This document shows, piece by piece, positions 1 to 10,920 of a stretch of DNA of 64,000 nt (its first letter is position 1; every line of letters begins with the position of its first letter). A model generated the notes under the pieces. That model was not told the DNA's origin. It saw only the letters and a program-made list of their open reading frames with translations, and searched no databases. Source of the DNA: Magnaporthiopsis rhizophila. Its lineage: Eukaryota > Ascomycota > Sordariomycetes > Magnaporthales > Magnaporthaceae. A program made the translations under genes and the position numbers. The stretch lies in assembly GCA_003049465.1 (NCBI GenBank), contig PYSS01000105.1:1-64000 (forward strand). The letters run 5' to 3'.

Positions 1-377
1 GCAGTAAGTACCTAAGTTAATGCGGTGCCTACCTACCTACCAACCCCCAGTCGGTTTGTGACTGCGGGTTTAACGGGCTAAGGTGCCTGCCGCTGATTTT
101 AAAGGTGCGTATTGCTAGGTGTCACGGGACCCAACCCGCACACCTGTATTTAGCCAGTGACTCGCCGGCCCCCTTCGGGGCCAGCGGACTTTCCTCCTTC
201 GTGCAACAACAGATCTCCAACCTAGTACCAGCTGCCGTGCCGTGACACTAGGAGTTATTCGCGAGTGCCGGATGGCGGGAAGAGCAAACGGTACATCTAT
301 ATCCCTTGTTTTATCTTTTTTGCCACGGCCTACAGTTACACACCAACCAGGGTTGCGTGTATGTACCTACTCACGTG
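1..377. other. intergenic, no feature seen
   Basis: No convincing coding sequence. This is the 3' flank of the minus-strand GH35-like gene. The short open frames here read through low-complexity sequence and resemble no family I know. Confidence 0.5.
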
Positions 378-2198
378 CTACTCCTCCTCCAGGTGGTAGA
401 AGCTCACCTCGGCAATCATGGTCTTGGCCGGCACCGTGACGCAGATGGGGAAGCCGCCGTAGTCGGGCGACGGGCCCGGCATCATGGCAAAGGCGCCGCT
501 GCGCGTCTCGTCACCGTTGAGCGTGCGCAGCGTCTCGAGCCGCACCCCGCCGTCCTTCTCTGCGATGGCCTTCTTCTCCTCGAACCTGAGGATTCCTGTA
601 AAGGTGGCCCGCGTCGACGTCGCCTTTGCTCGCACCTGGAACCCGTACCCGATCAACAGGAACCTGCCGCCGCCCTGGTGCACCACCATACCCGCCCCGT
701 CTCCGGGCCGCCCAAACACGAAGCACCGCTCGATCGTGACCTCGTACCCGCCCCAGTGTCTGACCACGGGTTTGCTCGGGTCGGGGAGCGGGTGTTCGTT
801 GGTAGCGCTTGGGGCCGGCGGCAGCTCGTCGAAGAAGAAACCCACCGACGACCCGGGCTTGCGCTGCGCCTCGAGCACCAGCGGCGCCACCGACTCGAGC
901 AGGCCGTAGTGGCGCGTGAACGAGTTCTCGTCGCCGGGCCCCAGCGTGTCGCAGCCAAAGGGCGCCGTGCCCATGCAGCCGTGGCTGCCATAGGCGACCC
1001 AGATGCGGCGGGCGCCGTACTCGTCACGCCGCTGCTCGGGGATGAAGAGCGCCTGGCCCCGGTGGCGGTAGGCGACGCACGAGGCCTCGTAGTCGTTGAG
1101 GTAGACGTCGGGCGCAACGAAGTCGAGGCTGGGCGCGAACCGCTGCCACACGTCGAGCACGTTGCTCGTCGCCCCGCCCGACGGGTAAGTGCCGGGGTCG
1201 CCGCCGCCGCCCACCACGACCGGCCACCGGTTGTCGGCCGTGTCGAGGTCGTTGTAGTTTTGCCACACGTTGGCGTACAGCGGCAGAGGATACGCCGCCT
1301 TGCCCGCCGACGCCACGTCGTCCAGGTAGTGCGCGTAGTGGTACGCCATGAAGAGCTCGTCCGTCTTTGGGTTGCGTCCAAACACCTCCTCCCAGGTGGC
1401 GCCGTTGGGTGGTGGCGTGCCCGACTGGTACAGGTTGGACCTGAAGAAGCCGAGGTTCTGCCTCTTGATCTCGGAGTTGATCTTGTCCCAGTCGGTCCGC
1501 AGAAAGTCGATCAGGTCTGCGGGCACGGCTTGGTGGAACATCTTCTCGGCGTGCGCGCTGCCGTCGCGCGAGTCTCCCAGCAACCCGGTCTCGTTCTCTA
1601 CTTGGATCATTATCACCGTCTGGTGCGCCGCGTCCACCTCCTTGATGTGCGCGAGAAGCCTGCCAAACGCCTTCTTGTCTGCCGCCCGCGCCGCTGGGTG
1701 AAATATCGAGACCACGTCGGCTGTTTCGAGCACGCCGCCCGCTTTGCGGAGCTTTGCGCGAGGGAACCTCTTGGGGTCCGTCTTGACCCACGCGGGAGCA
1801 TAGGTAGAGATGCCTGGTGGTTGTGAAAGCCTTGTCAGCCGTTTAAAACCCCGCGTCGAGGTGTAGGAGACTGTGAGCTTGCCGTTTTTAAATGAGCCAA
1901 ACCACAACAGCACCAAATGAATGCCATGTCTTCTGGCCCCCAGAATGACCTTGTCGAGCTCGGCAAAGTCGAACTTGTCCTCCTCCCTCTCGATCATCTC
2001 CCACGTCACGCAGCCGAGGAGCGTGTTGAAGTGCGAGTCCTTCATCCGCGGCCACACGTCCTCCATGAACTCGGCCGACGTCAGCGACGAGTTTTGCAGC
2101 TCGCCCGCGAGCATGAGGAACGGTTTCCCGTTGACGACGAGCTGCATTGCCCCATTGGTCTCGACCAGGTGCGGGATGCTTGTGTCGAGGGACGCCAT
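378..2198 (-). CDS. GH35-like intracellular beta-galactosidase (DUF5597 type)
   Basis: Predicted to hydrolyse terminal beta-galactosides. The frame reads 606 residues from the ATG at 2198. No signal peptide is seen (it starts MASLDTSIPHLVETNG), so the enzyme is probably cytosolic. The TIM-barrel part opens with VVNGKPFLMLAGELQNSS and carries QVENETG (about residue 195), matching the GH35 acid/base Glu context; the C-terminal part resembles DUF5597 of fungal and bacterial GH35 relatives. A 69-nt in-frame segment (1882 down to 1814) is best read as an intron with a GC donor (G|GCAAGC), a CTGAC branch and a CAG acceptor. Removing it gives the family-like FKNGISTYAPAWVK and a 583-residue protein. 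The divergent sugar permease and nearby regulator support sugar uptake followed by internal hydrolysis. The precise substrate is inferred. Confidence 0.85.
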   Translation of the reverse strand: MASLDTSIPHLVETNGAMQLVVNGKPFLMLAGELQNSSLTSAEFMEDVWPRMKDSHFNTLLGCVTWEMIEREEDKFDFAELDKVILGARRHGIHLVLLWFGSFKNGKLTVSYTSTRGFKRLTRLSQPPGISTYAPAWVKTDPKRFPRAKLRKAGGVLETADVVSIFHPAARAADKKAFGRLLAHIKEVDAAHQTVIMIQVENETGLLGDSRDGSAHAEKMFHQAVPADLIDFLRTDWDKINSEIKRQNLGFFRSNLYQSGTPPPNGATWEEVFGRNPKTDELFMAYHYAHYLDDVASAGKAAYPLPLYANVWQNYNDLDTADNRWPVVVGGGGDPGTYPSGGATSNVLDVWQRFAPSLDFVAPDVYLNDYEASCVAYRHRGQALFIPEQRRDEYGARRIWVAYGSHGCMGTAPFGCDTLGPGDENSFTRHYGLLESVAPLVLEAQRKPGSSVGFFFDELPPAPSATNEHPLPDPSKPVVRHWGGYEVTIERCFVFGRPGDGAGMVVHQGGGRFLLIGYGFQVRAKATSTRATFTGILRFEEKKAIAEKDGGVRLETLRTLNGDETRSGAFAMMPGPSPDYGGFPICVTVPAKTMIAEVSFYHLEEE

Positions 2199-2637
2199 CT
2201 TGCAGGTGAGGGCGGTTCGACGAGCACGGTTTCGAGGAACGCTTTAGGAATTAGGTGAGGGTCAAAGGGGACAGTCGATTCTCAGAATCGGAAGATATCC
2301 TACTTTCGAGCTCTAGGAGCCTCACGTTTTCAACTGCGCGATCTCGAAGCCCCCTCGCAGGGCGGCGGCTTCCAGTCTCGGCAATGCCGCAGTCCTATTG
2401 GCACAAACGCCGTCCTGTCCGGATTCCGCAAACATCTTGGACTTTACCAGCGCGACCCCGTCCCGAGTGTCACTCTGCCGTCCAAAAGAAGACGTCGCCG
2501 TGAGGGGATGGTGGATCAAACATGCCGAATTGCATGTTTGCTGCGTCGGGATTGACGGCCGCTGATTGGTTCTTAAGCCGGTTTATTGCAAGGAAGTCTA
2601 GACTTATCCGCGTCGAGATCCCAGAAAGCCGGCATTT

Positions 2638-2779
2638 CTACAACCTTCCAGGATCACATGGTTAGGTAGTTTTCCCGCTTTTCGTCAGAACATATCCCGT
2701 GCCGGAATAAGTTTTCTCCTTAGAAAATAAAGAGTATGGGATCATCTGAATCTAACCTTATGATCCTGGAAGGGTGTAG
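2638..2779. repeat. inverted repeat, 28-nt arms
   Basis: Arms at 2638-2665 and 2752-2779 are reverse complements at 25 of 28 positions (core TGATCCTGGAAGG) with an 86-nt spacer. It lies in the 1-kb divergent promoter between the galactosidase and the sugar permease. It could be paired operator sites or the remnant of a small mobile element. Confidence 0.6.
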
Positions 2780-2791
2780 GTTCATCTGCCA

Positions 2792-2868
2792 CGTTGACCA
2801 AAGAAAAATACGGACTAATGGCGCACTGTGGATTTGTTTGGGAGGTCCGCGTTACTTTTTGGTCAACG
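2792..2868. repeat. imperfect hairpin, 24-nt arms
   Basis: Arms 2792-2815 (starts CGTTGACCAAA) and 2845-2868 (ends TTTGGTCAACG) are reverse complements at about 19 of 24 positions, with a 29-nt loop. It lies immediately beyond the larger inverted repeat. A diverged direct repeat beginning TCGAGATCCC flanks the block (near 2613 and 2877). Nothing else is recognisable in 2199-3245 apart from promoter sequence for the two divergent genes. Confidence 0.5.
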
Positions 2869-3245
2869 CATCTGCCTCGAGATCCCGGGAAGCGCGATTT
2901 TCAAGAGGTCATGCGGGGATTTCCCTATGGTGTGTCTCATTACCCCATCTTTTGGAGCCGCTCTAGGTAAATCCGGGGGCGGGGTCGCCATTACGACGGG
3001 TATAACCCGGCCGTGGACGAAAGTCGGGGAAGGCCGCCGGGGACATGGTTCCATCTCCATCCAGGCGACCAACCTCATTGGACTCGTCACCGGGAGGCAG
3101 TATGGCCGCGGAGCATATAACGAGTCGGGCAGGCCATGGATATCACCTCCAACATCAGCCAGGCTCCGACAGTCTTATCTTCTCTCCTCTGTTATCCGGA
3201 GACATCTCTTCCCAGTACCTCGCCCAGGAAGGCGTGACGGCCACG

Positions 3246-5088
3246 ATGCACACCACACCCACCGACGAGGCCGAGGCGCGGCCGTCCCTCCACGTCGTCG
3301 TAGACGGCCTCGAAGTGCCCGAGGTAACGTGGTACAGGGAGCCCGGGCTGAGGCGGCTGTACGCCATGATGCCCATCCTGTTCCTCGGCGCCACCATCAA
3401 CGGCTACGACGGCTCGCTGCTCAACGGCCTGCAGACGATGGAGCCGTGGCGGTCATGCAAGTACCTGCCTGCCTAGTTACCTAGCTCAGCCCGGAAGCTG
3501 CTGCCGCTAACAGTTGCAGACTTTGGGAACCCGGTCGGGGCCACGCTCGGGCTGTACACGGCCATCCAGAACATTGGCGGGGTGTCGGCCTTGCTATTTT
3601 GTGCGCGGTTCCGGTCCCATCGCGGACGCTTGCGTGTGAGACTACGCTAACAGTCGGAGGAGAGACAGCTGCCGCCGTTTCGGACACGCTTGGCCGCCGC
3701 TGGGGCGTCACCCTGGGGCTCGTGGTCGTCTTGGTCGGAACCGTCATGCAGAGTGTGCCGGCAGTTAACGAGGGCATGTTCATCGGCGGCCGTTTCCTGG
3801 TCGGCTTGGGGTGTGTAGCAAAGCAAAAGAGAAACATTTGGCATGCTCATAAAGTCGCCATACTGACATTGGACTTTGCTTCTCGACAGATCGAACCTCT
3901 CCCAAGGCTCAGCACCACTCCTCATCGTCGAGCTGGCACACCCCCAGCACCGCGGCAAGCTGACGACAATGTACAACTGCCTGTGGTACGTGGGCTCCAT
4001 CGTCGCGGCTTGGACCGTCTTCGGCACCATCCGGTACACGACGGACGCCGCCTGGCGCATCCCCGTGGCCATGCAGGCCGCCATGCCCGTCGTGCAGATG
4101 CTCGGCATCTGGCTCCTGCCCGAGAGCCCCAGGTGGCTCTGCTCCAAGGACCGGCTGGACGAAGCCCTGGCCGTGCTCGTCAGGTACCACGCGAACGGGA
4201 ACGCCGACGACGCCTTTGTGCAGGCCGAGTTCCACGAGATCCAGGAGACCATCAGGCGCGAGAAGGAGGACACCAGCAGCAGCGGCTGGGCCACGCTCGT
4301 CCAGACGCCCGGGAACCGCAAGAGGCTTCTCTTGATCGCGCTGGTGACATTCTTCTCGCAGTGCTCGGGCAACGGCCTCGTGAGCTACTATCTGCACAGC
4401 ATCCTGAACAGTACGTACTGCACACTCCGCGGTCTCCCATGTAAGGACCGAATTCCATGCTAATCTGACAATTGCAGGCGTCGGCATCCGAGACAGCTAC
4501 GAGCAGAGCTTGATCAACGGCGGCCTGCAAATATGGAGCTTCCTGGTGGCCATCGGCTTCTCCGTCTTCCTGGTCGATTCGCTCGGCCGCAAGACCCTGT
4601 TCCTCATCGCTGGCGTGGGCATGCTGGTGACCTTTAGCATTTGGACGGCCTGTTCTGCGTACTACGAGAGAACGCAGAGCAAGGAGGCCGGCAGCGCCGT
4701 CATCGCCATGATCTTTCTCTTTTACGGCGTGGCCGGGTTCGCATGGCCCGGCTTGACCGTCACCTACGCGGCCGAGATCCTGCCCTTCCACATCCGCGCC
4801 AAGGGCATGTCCATCGGCTTTGCCCTGTCTGCGCTCTCCAGCGTCTTCAACCAGTACGTGAACCCGATCGGGCTTGAGGCTCTGCGGTGGCGCTACTACT
4901 TCTTTTACATCGCCATCCTCGTTGTCGAGGTCCTCTGCATCTGGTTCCTCTTCGTTGAGACCAAAGGCCCGACACTGGAGGAGATTGCAGAGTTGTTCGA
5001 TGGCAGGGACGCCAAAGTGGCCAAACTTGGCAAAGGTCCGGGTAAAGTGAGGATGGGGGATGCCGAGGCCGAACACATCGAGGCCTAA
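3246..5088 (+). CDS. MFS sugar transporter (lactose permease-like)
   Basis: Twelve-span sugar/proton symporter of the fungal hexose/lactose permease family, plasma membrane. Exons 3246-3456, 3520-3600, 3669-3810, 3890-4410, 4478-5088 sum to 1566 nt (521 aa). Family motifs are DTLGRRWG (loop 2-3), RFLVGLG followed by NLSQGSAP, ELAHPQHRGKLTT, PESPRWL (about 225) and VETKGPTLEEI near the C terminus. Intron 1 needs a GC donor (T|GCAAGTACC) to restore RSYFGNPVGATLGLY; no GT donor gives an open frame. The other introns are GT-AG. It is divergent from the galactosidase, which suggests it imports a galactoside for that enzyme; this is inference from position and family. Confidence 0.9.
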
Positions 5089-5213
5089 CACGACTGAGGC
5101 TACTGCGAAAGTAAAGGGACAAGATTGAGCTCGGATGGAGAGTGACCTATCAGGGTGGTTACCGCGTGCTACAAATCTGGCAAAGTAATCTCGAACTTCT
5201 TGAGCAAAGTGTA

Positions 5214-6811
5214 TCAAGGACGCAACATTGATAATGCGTCGCTGGCGAACTTGTCGCGTTCCATCAACCCGCTAGAGCCGGCTCCGTCACGGAGCGGAGG
5301 GATCTTATCGGCAATTGGCAGCGCGTGCTGCAGGAGGAATTTGGCCATCCAACGGTCGATTTTGTGGGTGTTTGGGTCGGCCGAGGACATGCAGGCGCGC
5401 TGGAACGTAAACAGCCGCTCCATCATGAGGTCGACAGCGGGCCAATAACGCCTGAGCCGGACAAGGCGTTCAAAGTTAGCCTCGAGTCGTCTTCGCGTCT
5501 GCGGAAGCTCTGCTTCTGAGCCGAATAACAGCACATGCAGCAGCGCGGCCGAGGAGACGGTGGCCATATGCGCAACAACGAGGTGGACGGCATCGCAGCC
5601 CGGGATCGCGTCGGAAAGGGATAGTAGGTCGCTGAAGGCGGCTGCGTGCTCGCGGCACCTGGAGGCAAACAAGACCTGCCGCTCCGTACGCTCGAGCTGG
5701 AGGTCGAGATATGGGAAATATAGAAGCGTCGCATAGTGGTGGTGTCCCAGGTGCAGTGCGACAAACGCCGAGCCCAGGCCATCGCGAGCGTGGCTCGCTA
5801 TGTTGTCTGGCGTCGAGGTCAGGCTGGGTGGTAGGTCGGTGGCCCATCGTTCCAGTAGTACCGACATCTGCTGAGTGCTGTCCTCCAACTGGTCGTTGTC
5901 AACGATGCCCTCGACATGGCGTTTATGCAGGTCGCCCACGGCTCCGAAAATCTCGGCCAGCTGGACCATGCGACCCCAGAGGCCAGGTCTCGAGTATGAA
6001 ACGGGGCTGATGGCAGACGGGTGTCCTGAACAAGAGCTGGAAAGGGCGTAGAACTGCAGCTCTTCCATGGGCAAGGGGTATGTGCTGTCGTCGGGAAGCT
6101 GGCGACGTATGTCGGTCCCGGCCGAAGACCATCTGTCTATCATGTAAAGGCTCCACCACGTTCGCAGTTTCACCTCGTGCTCAACTGGACCATCGGAGGC
6201 AGCGGGCACGGGCAGCCGTATGATCTGGGCGATGCGGAAGGCTATTCCAAAATACAGCATCTCAGCACCGGGATTCCTGTGGGCGCCACAGAGGTTTCCC
6301 AGCAGGATGGCGGCATGAACATTCGCGAGAGTCATGTCTTCCATGTTGGCCTTGAAGGCGACCTTGGCCGCATCAATAAGTCCCGCGGCTTTAGCCCTGA
6401 CGGCTGGAGATGGGGAAAATGGGGCGGCCATGGCGAGTATGCCCAGAAGGAGCTGATCGGGAACCGCACCGTCGCGCACATGTTGCAGCAACGACGCCGG
6501 GTGGAACAGCGTGTGCGGCTTGTCGTGGACCAGCCGAAGGTAGAGCTGAACCAGCTCGAGCCTAGACTCCAGGCCCAGGTCTAGGCTGAGGGAAACAGGG
6601 CCACCAGGGCTCGGCGTCACCGAGGACGGCGGTTGAGGGCCGTTATCGGCGGCGGGAAGCGGTCGCGAGGCTGTGCTGTGACTCTGACTCTGGCCAAGGA
6701 GCAAGGAAGACCGCGCCTGGAACAGGGAGCGCAGGCACGTTGCCCGTCGCCAGCTGGAATGCATCTGCCTTTGCGCGAACGGCATTGACTGCAGGCCTTG
6801 GCGACCTTCAT
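5214..6811 (-). CDS. Zn2Cys6 transcription factor with fungal_trans domain
   Basis: Nuclear regulator. The N terminus, from the ATG at 6811 (MKVAKACSQCRSRKGRC), is a binuclear zinc cluster CxxCx6C...CxxCx6C ending near 6701. The body, ending at 5214, is in a different frame and carries the fungal_trans regulatory domain: a LYLRLVHDKPHTLFHPASLL-type block, LYFGIAFRIAQIIRL and RTWWSLYMIDRW. A short intron must join the frames between about 6700 and 6560. The best options are a donor at 6620 with a TAG acceptor ending at 6562 (59 nt), or a donor near 6688 with an acceptor at GTTCAG near 6550. A 35-nt alternative (6620-6586) keeps frame but seems too short. I could not settle the join. It converges with the sugar permease 125 bp away, so it may regulate the galactoside module. 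Confidence 0.75.
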
Positions 6812-8897
6812 CAACGTCCAGTGAATTGGGTGACGGGCCCTGCTCTTCCGTCGGCATTCGGGACCGGGGAAGGGGACGGCGGCCAGGAAATCCGGAGCAG
6901 GGCAGTCGCGATGTCAACCCCACAATTTGGAGGATGACCTCTTTACCCCACTCCAACGGTTGCCAGACATTCTGACCAACGCTCTCCGCCCATGATTCCA
7001 CCCCTCTTTCTCGTGTCCAACGCGACACGAGGGATGACGGATCCTTGGCAATCTGCGGCGCAGCAGCAGGTCAGCAACGGCCAGCCGATAAACCGACTAG
7101 TTAGGCAGCGGCGGCAGCGTACAATCTCGGCCCGGACGTGTGTGCGTATTGAGGTTGCTCTATTGGCGCTGCTGACTGTGCCCGCTACTCGGCTTGGCGT
7201 CTTCACCGACTGCACACAGGGACCCGGCGCTGGCCACCAATGCATTGGCTCGTGCGACCGGCAAGGAGACGCCGTTTGATGATCCCGTCACTAGTGGGAC
7301 GAGTGTGGAATTGTGATGGACAACATGGCGTGCACTGCCTGCTTGTGCCTGGGCGGCTATTAAACAACCAAGGAGACTGCCGGAGCGGGCTGTTGCTATC
7401 ACGTGTTACTGTTGAGGATGCGGATGCGGCTGGGTGGATGGGAATTTTGAAATTGCTGTTTTGGCATGTGCAAGCCGCGCTCGCTTGGCGTTTTGTTGGA
7501 CCGGAACGGCCTGATTGCCTGCTTCTGCGACCGAGCCTGGGCGGCCCCACATAAAAATGATGGGATCTTGCGTCGCCTTCCCAAGGTTCGCCGTATGGGT
7601 TGTCTGTTGCTGCAGCCCAGACCCGCCGCGCCAGCCAATGGCGACGCCTGCCGCGCCGTGTTCGAGAACCCTGACGGGGGCCTGCCTTGCTTCCAATATT
7701 GGCCGGTGCGCCCTCAAGCTCAATGGCCAGAACTGGACCCAGGACCCAGAACCCCTATTTTTCGTGGCACCCACCCTCCTTTTTCGTGGCTGTCACCCCC
7801 ACCTGGGCTTCCCCTCGCCAGCCCTTGCTCTCTCCGAAGGAATGAGCCGCTGCAAGGGGCCAGACGAATCTAAACCAGGCTGGGGGACCGGACCAACGGG
7901 CGCAGCAGCGCCAAGGTGGACGAGTGCGAGATTTTATGGTTTCCATGCAGCCATGCAGCCGCACATTTGCCCGCGGCGCCGGGACGCGCTATTGACCACG
8001 ACCAACGCCACGCCATGAGCTCATTTTTCTTCTTCATCGTCCCAGGTGAAATTGGCCCGTCTGCCAGCGAACCAACGGAAAAATATCCATTGGCGCGAGG
8101 CGGTGTTTGACTCGCACAACGGTCGCCAAGACAGTTCTTGGTGCTCCCGAATCAGTCCCAGCTTCTCCTGGACGGCTGCTCTGCTCTCTGCCTCGTCTCC
8201 CCATGCCCGTTTTCTCCCCAATCCCCATAGACGCGCACTGACCAGACTCGACCGCCTACCCATCTTCCCCTGTTTCTCCGCACGGTTGATTCATGAATAG
8301 ACCAAGCCCGCGGGACGAGGCCCCGGCCCCAGGGACAGGCGGGGAGTGGCTCCAACAGGAAGCAAAAGAAATGGGCTGTAACGCGAGAATTGGCGCCGCG
8401 TCGTCTGGTCTTTGTCCCTCGGGGCTGGGCCGAGCCAAGCCAGCAAAAAGCCAAACCGGGAAAAAGAGGACCTGCTCTGCTGCAGGGGGTTCTTGGGACA
8501 AATGGAGCTCGCACCCGAGGTTAATTTCGCTCAACAGCTGTTGCGAGAAAGGGGCAGGGACGAACCTGTGGCGTCGGGAAGCTGCAGACCTAAACTCTTT
8601 TGCATATCCTCCGGCCGTGTCCCTTCTTCTTCCTCCGTCCCGTTCGTGTTTTCAGCTTTTTTTTTTTTTCTTTCTCCAAAGCCCACTTTCGCTTTCTCTT
8701 CCTAGGCCTCAAGCTTGCCGTCTTCCCTTCAATAGACCGTGCCGCCTGCCTGCCCGGGCCAGGACGCTTGCACGACGCTGCACGAAGCTCTGCTTCGTTG
8801 CTATCGCAGTGAACCTTTGCCTTCCTGGCACCAAAACACTCGACGGGTCAAGCCGGAACGCCAGCAGAGGCGCCTCCAGCAGCCATCGGAAGGCACT
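6812..8897. other. intergenic region, 2.1 kb
   Basis: No protein family is recognisable on either strand; open frames overlap in conflicting phases. It should hold the promoter of the Zn2Cys6 gene and a long promoter or 5' UTR for the desaturase, including pyrimidine-rich stretches near 8625-8700. Confidence 0.5.
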
Positions 8898-10672
8898 ATG
8901 GACGAGAAGCGCGCTGCCAAGAAGGTCTCGCCGACCGAGGTCCAGCACCTCATTGACCAGGGCTCCCTCATCGTGATCCACGAGGGGCTTGCCCTCAAGC
9001 TCGACAAATGGATTGACAAGCACCCGGGCGGTCGCTTGGCTATCTTGCACATGGTCGGCCGCGACGCCAGTGACGAGATCAACGCGTATGTCCCCAGCTC
9101 CCGTCCCCGTAGCTCGCTTATCTCGCATTATCGCCTCGGATTGTGCCGATGCCTGCGCCCTGTCGAACGAAGCAAGGTGCTGACCACGTGCCGCCTACAG
9201 TTACCACACGGACAAGACGCTCAAGACCATGAAGGCCTTCTCCATTGGCACCGTCGACCTGCCGTGGCTCAACCTGATCCCGCCCATTCAGGCGGATTCG
9301 AAAGCGTACATCGAGGAGGTTAAGGCCGGGCTCGCGGGAGGGCATAAGGCTGAGGGTGCGAGCTCTTGCAGGCTCCGCTCCGGCAAGGGCAAGCCCGAGC
9401 CCTCGGCGTCGGGCGTCATCGGCGAGTACATGTCGAGGGAGGAATTCACAGTTGCTATGGAGGACCAGGAGCGCAAGGACGACATCCACAGCATCCCCTC
9501 GCTCGACCTCGCCACCCAGCAGGCCATCCGGGCCGACTACAACGCTCTCCACGACCAGATCAAGGCCCTGGGCCTGTACCAGTGCCCCTACATCGAGTAC
9601 GGGAAGGAGATGACGCGCTACCTGACCCTCTTCTCGGCCTTTATGTATCTGCTCTGTACGGGCTGGTACCTGACCTCCGCCATCGTCCTCGGCATGTTCT
9701 GGGTAAGTTTTTGCTGTTCTCCATGTTGCCACGTAAAATATCACTAACACAACACCTACCTAGCACCAAATCATGTTCACTGCCCACGACGCGGGCCACC
9801 GCGGCATCACGGGCTCCGTCACCATCGACACCATCATCGGCACCTTCATCGCCGACTTCTGCTGCGGTCTTTCGTTTGGCTGGTGGAAGAGCTCCCACAA
9901 CGTCCACCACCTTGTCACCAACATGCCCGAGCACGATCCCGATTCGCAGTACCTCCCGCTTTTTGCCTGGTCGCCGTCCTTCTTCCGCTCCGTCCGCAGC
10001 ACGTACTACCAGTTCAACTTCATGTGGGACAAGACTTGTGAGCTGCTGGTTCCCTTCCAGAAGTACACCTACTATCCCATTATGGCCGTCGCCCGCTTCA
10101 ACCTATACTTCCTGTCCTGGGGACATGTCGTCTTCAGCTCCCGCGCCAAGGAAGCTGGCGCCCCGCTCTGGCACCGTCAGATGGAGGTAGCCTTCATGGC
10201 CTGCTACTGGTTCCTGTTCGGCTACCTTCTAGTCTGGCGCACGCTGCCCGACTGGCCCACGCGCATCGCATTTGTGATGCTGTCGCACGCCATCACTCTC
10301 CTGATCCACGTCCAAATCACTCTCTCACACTGGGGCATGTCAACGGCCGACCTGGGTCCCACCGAGTCCTTCGTTTCGCGCCAGATGCGCACCACGATGG
10401 ATGTCGACTGCCCCGAGTGGCTCGACTGGCTGCATGGTGGTCTGCAGTTCCAGGCGGTTCACCATCTGTTCCCCCGGATGCCGCGTCACAACCTGCGCAA
10501 GGGACAGGCTCTTCTGCGCGAGTTCTGCCTCAAGACGGGGCTGACGTACCACATTTACGGCTTCGTCGAGGGTAACCAGGTGGTTCTGTCGCGGCTGGAC
10601 GAGGTTGCCAAGATGGTTGAGACGCTGGTCCGTTGCCAATCGCACATGATTGACGAGTTTACGAAGGCATGA
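8898..10672 (+). CDS. cytochrome b5-fused delta-8 sphingolipid-type desaturase
   Basis: Front-end desaturase of the ER membrane, predicted to insert a double bond in the long-chain base of (glucosyl)ceramide. Exons 8898-9085, 9201-9702, 9764-10672 sum to 1599 nt (532 aa). The N-terminal cytochrome b5 domain has the haem motif HPGG (about residue 44). The desaturase domain has three histidine boxes, HDAGH, HNVHH and QAVHH. The Gln replacing the first His of box 3 is the hallmark of front-end and delta-8 sphingolipid desaturases. Hydrophobic spans lie before box 1 and between boxes 2 and 3. All introns are GT-AG. A fatty-acid front-end desaturase is the alternative, but the b5 plus QxxHH pattern and length favour the sphingolipid enzyme. 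Confidence 0.9.
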
Positions 10673-10830
10673 TTTGGGTAGAGGTTGCCATGTGCTATTA
10701 TATAGACAAGTAAGATGATGCAAACCCACATTAGCTGTTCCTGGATGTTATCTGCGATGTGATTGTGGAGACTGGGAGTCATTAGTTCTATGTAGACTTT
10801 CAGTTGCCAAAAGCCCAAGATAGTGCGGTC

Positions 10831-10920
10831 CTAAAACTGCGGTGGCCGGTGGATTACCATGTCGGCGCCGGCGTCGAGGAGGCGTGCTGCGGCGGGCGTG
10901 TTGTCCAGTCCTAGCGGCAC
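10831..10920 (-). pseudogene. ankyrin-repeat relic
   Basis: The minus strand encodes NTPAAARLLDAGADM followed shortly by a stop, the signature of an ankyrin repeat helix pair. The upstream part (LLRAARTGQH) lies in another frame, suggesting a frameshifted remnant. The rest of 10673-12121 has no recognisable gene; short frames around 11057-11404 (-) and 11419-11781 (+) look random. Confidence 0.3.

Noticed and set aside
306..1826. 506-codon plus-strand frame over the galactosidase
   Set aside because: Antisense shadow of a clear GH35 gene caused by GC-rich codons; its residues resemble no family.
8293..8976. 227-codon frame overlapping the desaturase start
   Set aside because: Out of frame with the cytochrome b5 exon, and includes leader pyrimidine tracts read as Phe/Ser runs.
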